Source: CAZEKB01 sp964512225 (GTDB lineage Bacteria > Myxococcota_A > UBA796 > UBA9615). Taken from it: DNA of 64,000 nt. The translations under genes and the position numbers were made by a program. The stretch lies in the NCBI GenBank assembly GCA_964512225.1, contig CAZEKB010000022.1, positions 11,000 to 74,999 of the forward strand, read 5' to 3'. How positions within the stretch are numbered: the stretch's first letter is position 1; each line of letters opens with the position of its first letter. Below the pieces are notes generated by a model. The model did no database searches and was not told the origin of the DNA. It saw only the letters and a list, made by a program, of their open reading frames with translations. Shown here in pieces: positions 48,076-56,375 of this stretch.

Positions 48076-49680
48076 CTACCCCGCGAGGTACCCCAGCCCC
48101 CGCAGCCGGTCCTCGAGCGCGGCGGTCTCCTCCGCGTCGGGCGCCTGTCCGAGGGGCTCGCGGTGGGGCAGCTCGTCCGTCCAGCCCACGTCGCAGTCCA
48201 GGTACTCGGCGGGGACCCCGTCGAGGCGCCGCGGGACCTCGATCCCCAGGAGGGCCAGGGACGTCGGCGTGAGATCGAGGAGGCGCAGCAGCTCGGGCCG
48301 CGAGCGAGCGATCCCGGGCCCGGCGGCGACGCACACGCCGTTCATGCGGTGGTTCCCCGAGTGGTTCACGGCGGGGGGCCCGAACACGACGCCCGGGTCC
48401 CCGATCTCCCGCCCCGACCGCGTCATCCACCGATAGTCCCGAGGGACGACGACCAGGTCCGGAGCCTCCTCGGCGAGGGCCCCGTGGTACAGCGACTCGC
48501 CGCGAAAGACGCTCTGGATGGCGGGACGCCCGTCCGGCGCGCGCAGGGCGAGCAGCCGGTCGGTGATCGCCTGCAGGAGGGTCTCCGCTTCGGGCCCCGG
48601 CTCGACGCACCCCCGCGGCTCGCGCCCCCGCAGGTTGAGCCAAACGCAGCCGAACAGCCCCCGGGAGTAGGCCCGCGTCGTCGCCCAGTCGATGTCGCCG
48701 AACGTGCAGGGGGGCGCCTCCGTGCCGGGCCGGCGGCGGGACAGCAGCGGCGGCAGCCACTCGAGCAGGCGCTCCCAGGGCGACGTGGCGGGGACGTACG
48801 CGCGGTCGACCACGAGCAGACCCATGCCCTCGAGCACGGCGTTGAGGTTGATGTCTCCGTCGAGGTCGCCGAAGCCGTGATCGGAGACGACGAGCACGGT
48901 CGCGTCCGGCGCCGCCGCCACGATTCGCCCCAGGGCGTCGTCGAGGAGCCGGTAGGTCTCGCGCACCGCGGGCCCGAACCGCCACTCCTCGCGCTCGGGC
49001 GGGCCCCCCGGCCGGGCCGCCTGCCCCCAGAACGCGTGCTGCGCCCGATCCGTCGCGGTGAAGACGGCAACCATCAGGTCCGGCCGCTCCGACGTGAGGA
49101 CGTCCAGGAAGAGGTCCGTCCGGGCGCGTACGAGGCGGTGCAGCGCGGCCAGGAAGTCGGCCGGGTCGGCGTGCTCGTAGGAGTGGACGTCGATCCGGTA
49201 CTCGGGGTGCGTCGCCGCGATCCGCTCCGCCAGGGACCGGGGCATCGTCGCGCCCTCGAGCTCCGCGGCGCCGAGCCCCGGCACGAAGATCCCGTCGAAG
49301 TCGTCGGCCACGGGGTGGGCCAGGGGGACGTTGAGGACGGCGGCCTTCAGCCCGCACTCCGAGGCGACGTCCCACAGGGTCGCGCCGTGGCGCCGTCGTG
49401 CGTTCGTAGGCTCCACCCGGTAGGTGCCGAACACCCGGTGCCCGAAGTCCCAGATGCCGTGACGGCCGGGGTTGAGCCCCGTGAACGCCGACGTCCACGC
49501 GGCCGGGGACAGGGGGTGGACCAGCGATCGGAGCGGGCCCCAGCTGCCCCGCCGGGCGAGCGCCGCGAGGTGAGGCAGGGTCCCGTCGGCCATCCAGGGC
49601 TCGACGAGCTCCGGGGTCGCGCCGTCCCAGCCGACGATGATCAGCGGGCGGGCGGGGCGATCGGGGTGCGCCCGCCTCAC
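48076..49680 (-). CDS. Alkaline-phosphatase-superfamily (type I phosphodiesterase/NPP-like) hydrolase
   Basis: 534 residues from GTG 49680, overlapping the upstream stop (GTGA). Metal and catalytic positions of the NPP/phosphodiesterase branch look complete: Asp19 (VGWDGAT), likely nucleophile Ser58 in LSPAAWTSAFTGLNPGRHGI, TATDRAQHAFW, VVSDHGFGD and NHSGNHR. No signal peptide, so cytoplasmic or exported by another route. It may hydrolyse a phosphodiester or sugar-linked phosphate. The family includes glycan phosphoethanolamine-type and nucleotide-sugar enzymes, and a sulfatase-like neighbour is coupled to it. The substrate is not inferable from the sequence. Confidence 0.85.
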   Translation of the reverse strand: MRRAHPDRPARPLIIVGWDGATPELVEPWMADGTLPHLAALARRGSWGPLRSLVHPLSPAAWTSAFTGLNPGRHGIWDFGHRVFGTYRVEPTNARRRHGATLWDVASECGLKAAVLNVPLAHPVADDFDGIFVPGLGAAELEGATMPRSLAERIAATHPEYRIDVHSYEHADPADFLAALHRLVRARTDLFLDVLTSERPDLMVAVFTATDRAQHAFWGQAARPGGPPEREEWRFGPAVRETYRLLDDALGRIVAAAPDATVLVVSDHGFGDLDGDINLNAVLEGMGLLVVDRAYVPATSPWERLLEWLPPLLSRRRPGTEAPPCTFGDIDWATTRAYSRGLFGCVWLNLRGREPRGCVEPGPEAETLLQAITDRLLALRAPDGRPAIQSVFRGESLYHGALAEEAPDLVVVPRDYRWMTRSGREIGDPGVVFGPPAVNHSGNHRMNGVCVAAGPGIARSRPELLRLLDLTPTSLALLGIEVPRRLDGVPAEYLDCDVGWTDELPHREPLGQAPDAEETAALEDRLRGLGYLAG

Positions 49681-50891
49681 TGCGCGGCCGTCGAGCGCAC
49701 AGCCCCCCGGTCGAGCCGCGCCGCGAGGTCTTCGAAGAGCTTCTTCGCGGTGGGGCCCATCGCGCGGCCGGCGAGCAGGTCGTGGACCTCGGCGGGGTCC
49801 TCGGTCAGGGAGTAGAGCTCCGCTCCCTCGGCCCGCGGGCGGCGCGGCGACGACAGGGGCGCGATGAGCTTCCAATGGTCGGTGCGGACGGCGACGTGGT
49901 CGGCCGCGGCCACGTAGATGGCTTCGTGGGGCACCGTCGGCACCCAGCCGTGGATGTAGGGCTCGAGGGACACGCCGGTGCGCAGCTCGCCGTCGGTGTC
50001 GCGGACCTCCCGGGGGCGCAGATCGAGCATGTCGAGGAGCGTGGGGGCGAGGTCCGAGGTCTGGACGAGCACGCCGTGGTCCTGCGCGGGCAGCCCGCCC
50101 CCGTTCTTGACGCCGAGCACGAACGGCACGCGCAGCTGCGAGTCGTAGGGGCGGTCGGGCGCGCCGGGGTGCTCGCCGAGCTCGAGGCCGCTGGCGCCCA
50201 CGAGCGCGAGGAGCTGCGGGCGGTCGACGGTGGCGGCCTCGGCCGCGGCCTTGGCGGCCATGCGCAGGGCCCGCAGCCGCAGGCGGTAGCGCTCGCGGAG
50301 CACGTACGACTCGGTGGTGTCGGCGTGGAGCGGATCGTCGCCCAGGCCGAGGTGCACGAAGACGAAGCGGGGGCCGTCGCCCTTCTTCCAGAAGGTGCGG
50401 ATCGCCTCCGCCGGGAGCCCCGCGCCGCCCACGCGGGCCACCGAGTCGAAGCTCGCCCCCGCCGTCGTGGCCACCTCGCCCTCGTCGTCGATCAGCAGGG
50501 AGCGCCAGCCCTTCGCGCGCAGCGACGTGGCCAGGCCCCCCGGACCGAGGGGGCGATGCAGGTCGATCCGGAGGTCGCCGTCGAGCACCGAGAGCGCCGA
50601 GCGGGTCCCGTTGTTCGAGGGCGCGAAGGCGTTCCCGAAGACGATCGTGTCCTCGGGCGCGAGCCCGACCTCGGCGGCGAGGACCTCCGGGTCCACGGCG
50701 TCCGCGCGCAGGCCCGACAAGTGCAGGACGACGATGTCGGGTCGCAGGGGCGTGCGCGCCGGATCGACGCGGCGGGTCGACGCCCGGACGGCCACGATCG
50801 CGATCAGCGCCCCGATCAGGACCGCGACGGTGAGGCGATACCCGAGGGCGCCGGAGGTCGCGGAGCCGGGCGCTTCGGAGGGGGGCTGCAC
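49677..50891 (-). CDS. Membrane-anchored sulfatase-fold protein with degenerate active site
   Basis: 404 residues from GTG 50891. One N-terminal transmembrane segment (about residues 18-36). The sulfatase scaffold is recognisable (PDIVVLHLSGLRAD, GNAFAPSNNGTRSALSVLDG, YDSQLRVPFVLGVKNGG, TSDLAPTLLDMLDL, HWKLIAPL followed by ELYSLTEDPAEVHDL). However, the metal-binding Asp near residue 59 is SG, the Cys/Ser-x-Pro-x-Arg modification motif is APSNNGTRS, and the usual SDHGE metal site reads GASGL at 232-236. Hydrolysis by the normal mechanism seems impossible. It may be a pseudoenzyme or glycan-binding partner of the coupled downstream hydrolase. Confidence 0.8.
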   Translation of the reverse strand: MQPPSEAPGSATSGALGYRLTVAVLIGALIAIVAVRASTRRVDPARTPLRPDIVVLHLSGLRADAVDPEVLAAEVGLAPEDTIVFGNAFAPSNNGTRSALSVLDGDLRIDLHRPLGPGGLATSLRAKGWRSLLIDDEGEVATTAGASFDSVARVGGAGLPAEAIRTFWKKGDGPRFVFVHLGLGDDPLHADTTESYVLRERYRLRLRALRMAAKAAAEAATVDRPQLLALVGASGLELGEHPGAPDRPYDSQLRVPFVLGVKNGGGLPAQDHGVLVQTSDLAPTLLDMLDLRPREVRDTDGELRTGVSLEPYIHGWVPTVPHEAIYVAAADHVAVRTDHWKLIAPLSSPRRPRAEGAELYSLTEDPAEVHDLLAGRAMGPTAKKLFEDLAARLDRGAVRSTAAQ

Positions 50892-50913
50892 GGGCGCAAG
50901 GTAGCATTCAGGG

Positions 50914-51528
50914 GTGAGCGACCGCCCCACCCGCACCCTGTCGATCGCGGACTCTCCGGGCCCGCCGCCGCCCCTGGCGGGAGCGCTCTCGGCGTGGTGG
51001 CGGCGCGCCGGAGACGCCGTCCGGATCGTGCGCGGACGCGCCGAGGCGGAGGACCTGTGGGTCCACCTGGAGGACGGGGCGCCCGCGCTCCGCCTCGACC
51101 ACGCGGCGACGGACCTCCACTTCTTCGGTCCGGGCGTCGAGGACCCGGCGGCGCGCGACGCCGTCCGACGGTGGCACCCCGGGGCGGAGATCGTGCGCGG
51201 GGACCCCGAGCCGGGGATGTGCGACGTCGCCGCCCTCCCGATCACGACCTGGGCGGGCTTCGAGCCGCTCGGCGGGGCGTTTCGGCTGCTCGCGTCCCGG
51301 GGTCCGCGTCCGCGTCCGCTCGCCCACGTCGTGCGCGAGATCGTCTACCTCGTGGAGACCCACGCCGCCGGACACCTGCTCTTCGACGACGCCGACCTGG
51401 GCGCCTTCCCGGGCTGGATCGACGCCTTCGAGGGCGAGCTGCGGCACCTGCCCTGGGACCTCACGTGGGAGGCGAACGTGGGCGGGGACCGCGTGCACGG
51501 CCGCACCCGGCGCGGGCGGCTACCCTGA
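50914..51528 (+). CDS. Radical SAM-like fragment lacking the iron-sulfur cysteines
   Basis: 204 residues from GTG 50914, divergent from the sulfatase-like gene with 22 bases between. The first half is Asp/Arg/Pro-rich without a known fold. Residues about 130-190 resemble the beginning of a radical SAM barrel: RPLAHVVREIVYLVETHAAGHLLFDDADL followed by a W(D/E)LTWEANV strand, comparable to R..E.V.DEI.YL....G...FFDD in B12-type radical SAM proteins. The CxxxCxxC cluster that should precede this is missing; only one cysteine is present overall. It is either a decayed copy or an adaptor for the active radical SAM gene that starts 11 bases later. Confidence 0.65.
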   Translation: MSDRPTRTLSIADSPGPPPPLAGALSAWWRRAGDAVRIVRGRAEAEDLWVHLEDGAPALRLDHAATDLHFFGPGVEDPAARDAVRRWHPGAEIVRGDPEPGMCDVAALPITTWAGFEPLGGAFRLLASRGPRPRPLAHVVREIVYLVETHAAGHLLFDDADLGAFPGWIDAFEGELRHLPWDLTWEANVGGDRVHGRTRRGRLP

Positions 51529-51539
51529 GGGGCGTGCCG

Positions 51540-52535
51540 ATGCTCGCCGAGGTCTCCGAGCTGCCCCCGCGGCTCCAGCTGGAGGTCACGAACCGCTGCG
51601 CCCTGGGGTGCGCGTCGTGCGCGCGCCATCACTGGGATCCCGCGGTCAACCCCGTCGGCGACCTCACCGAGGAGCTGCTGACGGCGCTGACCCCGCTCCT
51701 GGAGGGCGCCGTGGAGGTCACGCTCGGCGGCTACGGGGACCCCACCGAGAGCGACATGCTGCTCCCCGCCCTGAGGGCCGCGAAGGCCGCGGGCTGCTCG
51801 GTCCGCATGATCACCGGCGGCGCGAAGCTCACCGAGCGGCTCGTGGGGGAGCTCGCCGCCGCGGGGCTCGACCGCCTCGTCCTGTCCATGGACGGAGCCG
51901 CGGACGCGACGCTCAAGGCGCTGCGGGGCGTGCCGCTGCGCGCCTACCTGAAGTGGATCCGGGCGGCCGCCGCGGCCCGGGGCGACGGTCTGCGGCCCCT
52001 CGTGCAGCTCAACGTGGTGGCCCAGTGGGCGAACCTGGACGAGCTCGTCGCGCTCGTGCAGCTCGCCCACGCCGAGGACGCGGCGGGTATCCACGTCTTC
52101 CACCTCAAGGCCTACACCCCGGCGACGGAGGATCGCTGCCTCCTCACCGATCCCGCCCGCGCCCGCCCGGCGTTCGAGGCCGCCGCCCGTCGGGCCGCCG
52201 ACCTGGGTGTGTTCCTGGCGCTCCCTCCCCTGGACCCCGCTCCGATCGTGTGTACGCAGCCCTTCGAGCACGTCTTCGTCCGCCACGACGGGGCCGTTCG
52301 GGGCTGCTGCTCCGCCCTCTTCGACCCGCCCCTGCACGGGCTCGTGGCGGGCCGGATCGACGGGTCGACCACCCGGGACGACGTCGCCGCGATCTGGCGC
52401 GCGCCGGTCCTGGAGCAGTACCGCGCCGCGGTTCGAGCCGACGACGAAGACGCTCTCCCCGGACCGTGCCGCTCGTGCGCGTTCCGCGTCCCCACGGTCG
52501 CCGCGCACCGGCGCCCCCTGAAGGTCGTGGCATGA
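51540..52535 (+). CDS. Radical SAM/SPASM-like protein
   Basis: 331 residues from the ATG at 51540, preceded by GAGGGG seven bases away (a GTG at 51534 is possible). Cys20, Cys24 and Cys27 in TNRCALGCASC form the 4Fe-4S site; TLGGYGDPTESD and LVLSMDGAADATLKALRG are typical radical SAM strands. The C-terminal third (CTQPFEHVFVRHDGAVRGCC...GPCRSC) is a SPASM-type auxiliary cluster region with at least five cysteines. The substrate is unknown. The location, directly before a Wzm/Wzt polysaccharide exporter and overlapping its first gene (ATGA at 52532-52535), suggests modification of a glycan or lipid-linked intermediate. Confidence 0.9.
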   Translation: MLAEVSELPPRLQLEVTNRCALGCASCARHHWDPAVNPVGDLTEELLTALTPLLEGAVEVTLGGYGDPTESDMLLPALRAAKAAGCSVRMITGGAKLTERLVGELAAAGLDRLVLSMDGAADATLKALRGVPLRAYLKWIRAAAAARGDGLRPLVQLNVVAQWANLDELVALVQLAHAEDAAGIHVFHLKAYTPATEDRCLLTDPARARPAFEAAARRAADLGVFLALPPLDPAPIVCTQPFEHVFVRHDGAVRGCCSALFDPPLHGLVAGRIDGSTTRDDVAAIWRAPVLEQYRAAVRADDEDALPGPCRSCAFRVPTVAAHRRPLKVVA

Positions 52536-53347
52536 ACGACGTCGCGCGTTCGCTGCCGCCCCCCGCCACCGGCTTCCGTCGGGCGTGGCGCCTGTTCGTG
52601 CACCTCACCTGGTGGGACCTCGTCTCGCACTACTTCGGCTCGTGGGTGGGCCTGCTGTGGAACGTGCTCCTGCCGGGGTTCGTCGTCGTCGTGTACCTGC
52701 TCGTTTTCGAGCTGACGCCGGGCTTCCGGTTCGGCGGACACGAGTCCGTCGGCGGGTACGGCATCAACCTGGTGGTGGGGCTGATCCCGTGGCTGCTGTT
52801 CCAGGAGGCGGTCGCCCGGGCCTCGAACGCGTACGTCGAGCAGCGTCACGTCCTCACGCAGATCCCCATCCCCGCCGCCCTCTTCCCGCTGGCCTACGTC
52901 GGCTCGGCGCTGCTGCGGCACGTCGCCGTGCTCGTGATCTTCGTCGTGATCCTCGCCTTCGTGGGCATCCCGCCGACCACCTGGTGGTTCGGGATCGTCG
53001 CCGTCCTCCCCCTGCTCCTCGTGGTGTCCGCGGGCGGGGCGATGGTCACGGCCTGCCTCACGGTCGGCCACCGCGACGTCGCCCCCACCGTCGGCGCCGC
53101 GATGCTGCCGCTCTTCTTCGCCACCCCCGTCATCTATCCTCCCCACATCGTCCCCGAGCCCCTCCGCGTCGTCATGGACCTCAACCCCCTCTCGCCGATC
53201 GTGGTCGCGTACCGCGATCTGCTGGTCGTGGGGCGCCTCCCCGAGCCGGGCGGTCTGCTCTACGCGACGGCGGTGGGGCTGGTCCTGCTCGCGCTCGGGG
53301 CCGTGATGGTGAGGCGGCTCGGCCCCGAGCTGGCGGAGCGCATGTGA
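52532..53347 (+). CDS. wzm: ABC-2 type polysaccharide exporter permease (Wzm-like)
   Basis: 271 residues, six transmembrane segments. The N-terminal amphipathic helix HLTWWDLVSHYFGSWVGLLWNVLLPGFVVVVY, a GLIPWLLFQEAVARAS segment and the ATPVIYPPHIVPEPLRVVMDLNPLSPIVVAYRDLL block are characteristic of the O-antigen/teichoic-acid exporter family. It forms the membrane channel that, with its ATPase, moves a lipid-linked polysaccharide to the periplasmic face. The start overlaps the radical SAM gene stop; the end overlaps the ATPase gene start, so four genes (51540-56375) form one coupled unit. Confidence 0.92.
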   Translation: MNDVARSLPPPATGFRRAWRLFVHLTWWDLVSHYFGSWVGLLWNVLLPGFVVVVYLLVFELTPGFRFGGHESVGGYGINLVVGLIPWLLFQEAVARASNAYVEQRHVLTQIPIPAALFPLAYVGSALLRHVAVLVIFVVILAFVGIPPTTWWFGIVAVLPLLLVVSAGGAMVTACLTVGHRDVAPTVGAAMLPLFFATPVIYPPHIVPEPLRVVMDLNPLSPIVVAYRDLLVVGRLPEPGGLLYATAVGLVLLALGAVMVRRLGPELAERM

Positions 53348-54588
53348 CCGGGCTCGTCGTCCACGACCTGTGGAAGCGCTTCCGCCTCAAGCCGGGGGCG
53401 GATCGAGCGACAGCGGAGCACTGGGCGCTGCAGGGCGTGCACTTCGCGCTGCCCGAGGGCGGGGCGCTGGGCGTCATCGGGGCCAACGGCTCGGGCAAGT
53501 CGACCCTGCTGCAGATCGTCGCCGGGGTGCTCCGGGCGACCCGGGGGTCGGTGGAGTCGAGCGGGCGACGCATCGCGATCCTGAACCCCACGGCGGGCTT
53601 CCACCCGGACCTCACGGGCCGCGCGAACATCCGCATGCTCGCGTCGCTGTACGGCCTCACGGGTCGTGAGATCGAGGGCAAGGTGCCCGCCATCGTCGAG
53701 TTCTCGGGGCTCGAGGACTACATCGACCAGCCGCTGCGCACGTACTCGGCGGGGATGATGATCCGCCTCGGCTTCAGCACCGCGAGCCACCTGGAGCCGG
53801 ACCTCCTGATCGTCGACGAGGTCCTCTCCGCGGGGGATCTGGCGTTCCAGCGCAAGTCCCAGGGGATGGCCCGCAAGCTGCGCGATCAGGGCACCACGCT
53901 GCTCATCTCCACCCACGCCCTGGGCGACCTCGCGACCCTGTGCGATCGCCTGATGCTGCTGGAGCGCGGCGCGGTCGTGGCCGAGGGGCGCGCCGAGGAG
54001 GTCGTGGCCGCGTACATGCAGCGCGTCGACGAAGCGGGCGGACGGATCGAAGCGGGGGGGCCGCAGGTGGCCGGGGCCCGCGCCGTGCGACCGACGGCGG
54101 AGGTGGAGATCCGTCGGATCGTCGTGAACGGGCGAGAGAACCCCGGCGACGTGCAGCTCACCGTCGGCGATCCGCTGGAGATCACGATCGAGTACGAGGC
54201 GCACCACCCCGTGGACGACGCGCTGTTCCGCGTGCAGTTCTTCCGCAACGACGGCCTCTTCGTGCACGGCCAGAACACGGAGCGCGCGGGTCTGCACCCG
54301 GGCCTCGCGGAGGGGCGCGGGCGGGCGACGATCCGGTACGAGCGGTTCGGCCTGCTGGCGGGCGACTACTACGTATCCCTGGGCGTGTGGCCGGACGAAT
54401 ACCGCTCCTATACGACGGGCGAGGCGTACGACCACCGCCCCAGCGCCTGCATCCTCCACGTCGAGGCGCCGCGGTCGGCGGGCGCGGGCGTGGCGGGCTT
54501 CCCGTGCACCTGGGACGTGGACGGGCGCACGGCCGACGATCGCGGCCCCCGCCCGGTCCTGGCCCCGGGCGCGGCGGCGGCCCCGTGA
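53344..54588 (+). CDS. wzt: ABC polysaccharide exporter ATPase with C-terminal glycan-binding domain (Wzt-like)
   Basis: 414 residues from GTG 53344 (GTGA overlap with wzm). ATPase part: Walker A GANGSGKST at 46-54, an ABC signature YSAGMMIRLGFS, Walker B LLIVDEVLSAGD and switch ISTHALGD. Residues about 265-395 form a beta-sandwich (IRRIVVNGRENPGDVQLTVGDPLEITIEYEAHHPVDDALFRVQFFRNDGLFVHGQNTER) like the Wzt carbohydrate-binding domain that recognises the polymer end before export. The length matches two-domain Wzt. Polymer identity unknown; presence of this domain suggests a modified, non-reducing-end-capped glycan. Coupled to the glycosyltransferase downstream. Confidence 0.93.
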   Translation: MTGLVVHDLWKRFRLKPGADRATAEHWALQGVHFALPEGGALGVIGANGSGKSTLLQIVAGVLRATRGSVESSGRRIAILNPTAGFHPDLTGRANIRMLASLYGLTGREIEGKVPAIVEFSGLEDYIDQPLRTYSAGMMIRLGFSTASHLEPDLLIVDEVLSAGDLAFQRKSQGMARKLRDQGTTLLISTHALGDLATLCDRLMLLERGAVVAEGRAEEVVAAYMQRVDEAGGRIEAGGPQVAGARAVRPTAEVEIRRIVVNGRENPGDVQLTVGDPLEITIEYEAHHPVDDALFRVQFFRNDGLFVHGQNTERAGLHPGLAEGRGRATIRYERFGLLAGDYYVSLGVWPDEYRSYTTGEAYDHRPSACILHVEAPRSAGAGVAGFPCTWDVDGRTADDRGPRPVLAPGAAAAP

Positions 54589-56375
54589 AGAAGCGCGTCC
54601 TCATCGTCTCGTCGTGCGCCCCGCCCCTGCCGGGTCGGCCGGTGACGGGGGGGGGCCTGCGCACGGCCCAGCTCGCAGCGGCGGCGGAGGCCGCGGGGCA
54701 GGCCGTGACGCTGATGATCGAGCGCGCCGCCCTGGGCGACGACCCCCCGCCCGTCCTCGCGGAGGCCGCCTTCGACCCCCCGGGCCTCGCCGACGCGATC
54801 GCGGCCCGTCGCCCGGACGTCGTGGTCCTGGAGCAGTGGGCCCTGGCGGCGTCGATCGGGCGTGTGGCGGACGAGATCCCGGTGGTCGTGGACCTGCACG
54901 GCTCCCTGCTCCTCGAGAACGTCTACCGGCGCGGCGGGCTCGACCTGACGATGGACGCGGGCACGAAGATCGAGTGCCTGCGCCGCGCCGACCTCGTGCT
55001 GGTACCGGCGCTCGTGCAGGTCCACCACTTCGCGTCGTGGCTCACCGTCGCCGGCTTCGACCCCCGCCGGCTGCCCCTGCGCGTGATGCCGCTGGCGCTG
55101 CCCGGCAAGCCGCCCTCGGCGCGCCGCGCGAAGTCGCCGAAGCTCGCGCTGATCTACGGCGGAGCGCGGTGGCCCTGGATCGACTCGCTCGCCGCGCTGA
55201 CGACGTCGGCGGACGCGATCGAGGCCCTCTCCGGCGCGACCCTGGACGTGCACACGTACGCGCCGCCGCGACACGGCATGGCCTTCGACGAGGCGCTCGG
55301 CACGTGGACCGACGTCGACGCGGCCCTGGCCGGACGAGAGCGCATCACCTCCCACGCCGGCACCGACCACGCGACGTGGCGGGCGGCGCTGAAGCGGGCG
55401 ACCGTGGCCCTGGACGTATGGGAGCCGAACCCCGAGCGGACGCTCGCCGCCACCACCCGCACGATCGAGTTCCTGTGGGCGGGCCTGCCGGTCATCACGG
55501 TCGAGGGGGCGGCCTGGTCCGAGGAGCTCGTCGCGTCGGGGGCGGGCTGGACCGTGCCCGCGGGGCCGCGGGGGGACGACGCCCTCCGCTCGCTGCTCGA
55601 GGGGCTGCACGCGGATCCCTCCCGGGTCGCGGCGGCGAGCCGGTCGGCGACTGCGCTGGTGAAGGACCGGCACGCCCCGGCGGAGGCCGCGCGGGCCCTC
55701 ACGGACTTCATCGCCGCGCCGTCGCGTCCCCCGCGGGCGTCGGCTTCGCTGGTGGAGGCGATGGTCGCCGTCCGCGAGGCCCACATGGACGACGCGCTGC
55801 GGTCGCTGAAGGACGCCCACCGCGCGGAGCACGATCGGCTGGTGACGGCCCACCGGGACGAGGTCGAGGCGCTGCGATCGGAGCACCGCGCCGAGGTGGA
55901 CGCGCTGTCGACGTCGGCCCGGGCGGAGACCCGGCGGATCACGGCCGCCCACGACGAGCACACGGCGCGCGTCGCCGCGGAGCGTCGCGCCGAGATCGAG
56001 CGGCTCTCCGCCTCCACGGCGTCGGAGCTGGTGGCCCGCGACGAGCGTCACCGCACGGAGATCGAGGCGGTGGTCGCGGACTGGCAGGCGCGGCACGAGA
56101 AGACGGAGCAGAAGCGGCGCAAGGACCGGGACAAGGCCCTCGAGGCGCGCACGCGGCTGGAGGTCGAGCTGCGGGCCGAGCAGGCGCGCGGGCAGGTCCT
56201 CACCGAGGAGATCGAGCGGCTCCGGTCCGGGGTCGCGATGGTCGTGGGCCGCAGGCTCAAGGACCTGCTGCTCCGAGGGCGGGGGCCGAGCGCGGGGGCG
56301 CTGCCCGGACGCCTGGGGCCCGGCGCGCGCCTGGCGAAGCTCTTCGCCGAGCACGCCGTCGATCGCGACGCCTAG
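54585..56375 (+). CDS. Glycosyltransferase with long C-terminal coiled coil
   Basis: 596 residues from GTG 54585 (GTGA overlap). N-terminal GT-B fold (about 1-375): VLIVSSCAPPLPGRPVTGGGLRTAQLA, a nucleotide-binding half with LIYGGARWPWIDSL and KRATVALDVWEPNPERTLAATTRTIEFLWAGLPVITVEG, the GT4-type acceptor. Residues about 385-548 are an uninterrupted charged coiled coil (Glu/Ala/Arg/His), about 164 residues or roughly 24 nm if helical. A basic amphipathic end follows (RRLKDLLLRGRG). Coiled coils attached to glycan-modifying enzymes can set chain length, as for WbdD in ABC-exported O-antigens. That role is inferred here from the Wzm/Wzt operon. Confidence 0.86.
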   Translation: MKKRVLIVSSCAPPLPGRPVTGGGLRTAQLAAAAEAAGQAVTLMIERAALGDDPPPVLAEAAFDPPGLADAIAARRPDVVVLEQWALAASIGRVADEIPVVVDLHGSLLLENVYRRGGLDLTMDAGTKIECLRRADLVLVPALVQVHHFASWLTVAGFDPRRLPLRVMPLALPGKPPSARRAKSPKLALIYGGARWPWIDSLAALTTSADAIEALSGATLDVHTYAPPRHGMAFDEALGTWTDVDAALAGRERITSHAGTDHATWRAALKRATVALDVWEPNPERTLAATTRTIEFLWAGLPVITVEGAAWSEELVASGAGWTVPAGPRGDDALRSLLEGLHADPSRVAAASRSATALVKDRHAPAEAARALTDFIAAPSRPPRASASLVEAMVAVREAHMDDALRSLKDAHRAEHDRLVTAHRDEVEALRSEHRAEVDALSTSARAETRRITAAHDEHTARVAAERRAEIERLSASTASELVARDERHRTEIEAVVADWQARHEKTEQKRRKDRDKALEARTRLEVELRAEQARGQVLTEEIERLRSGVAMVVGRRLKDLLLRGRGPSAGALPGRLGPGARLAKLFAEHAVDRDA

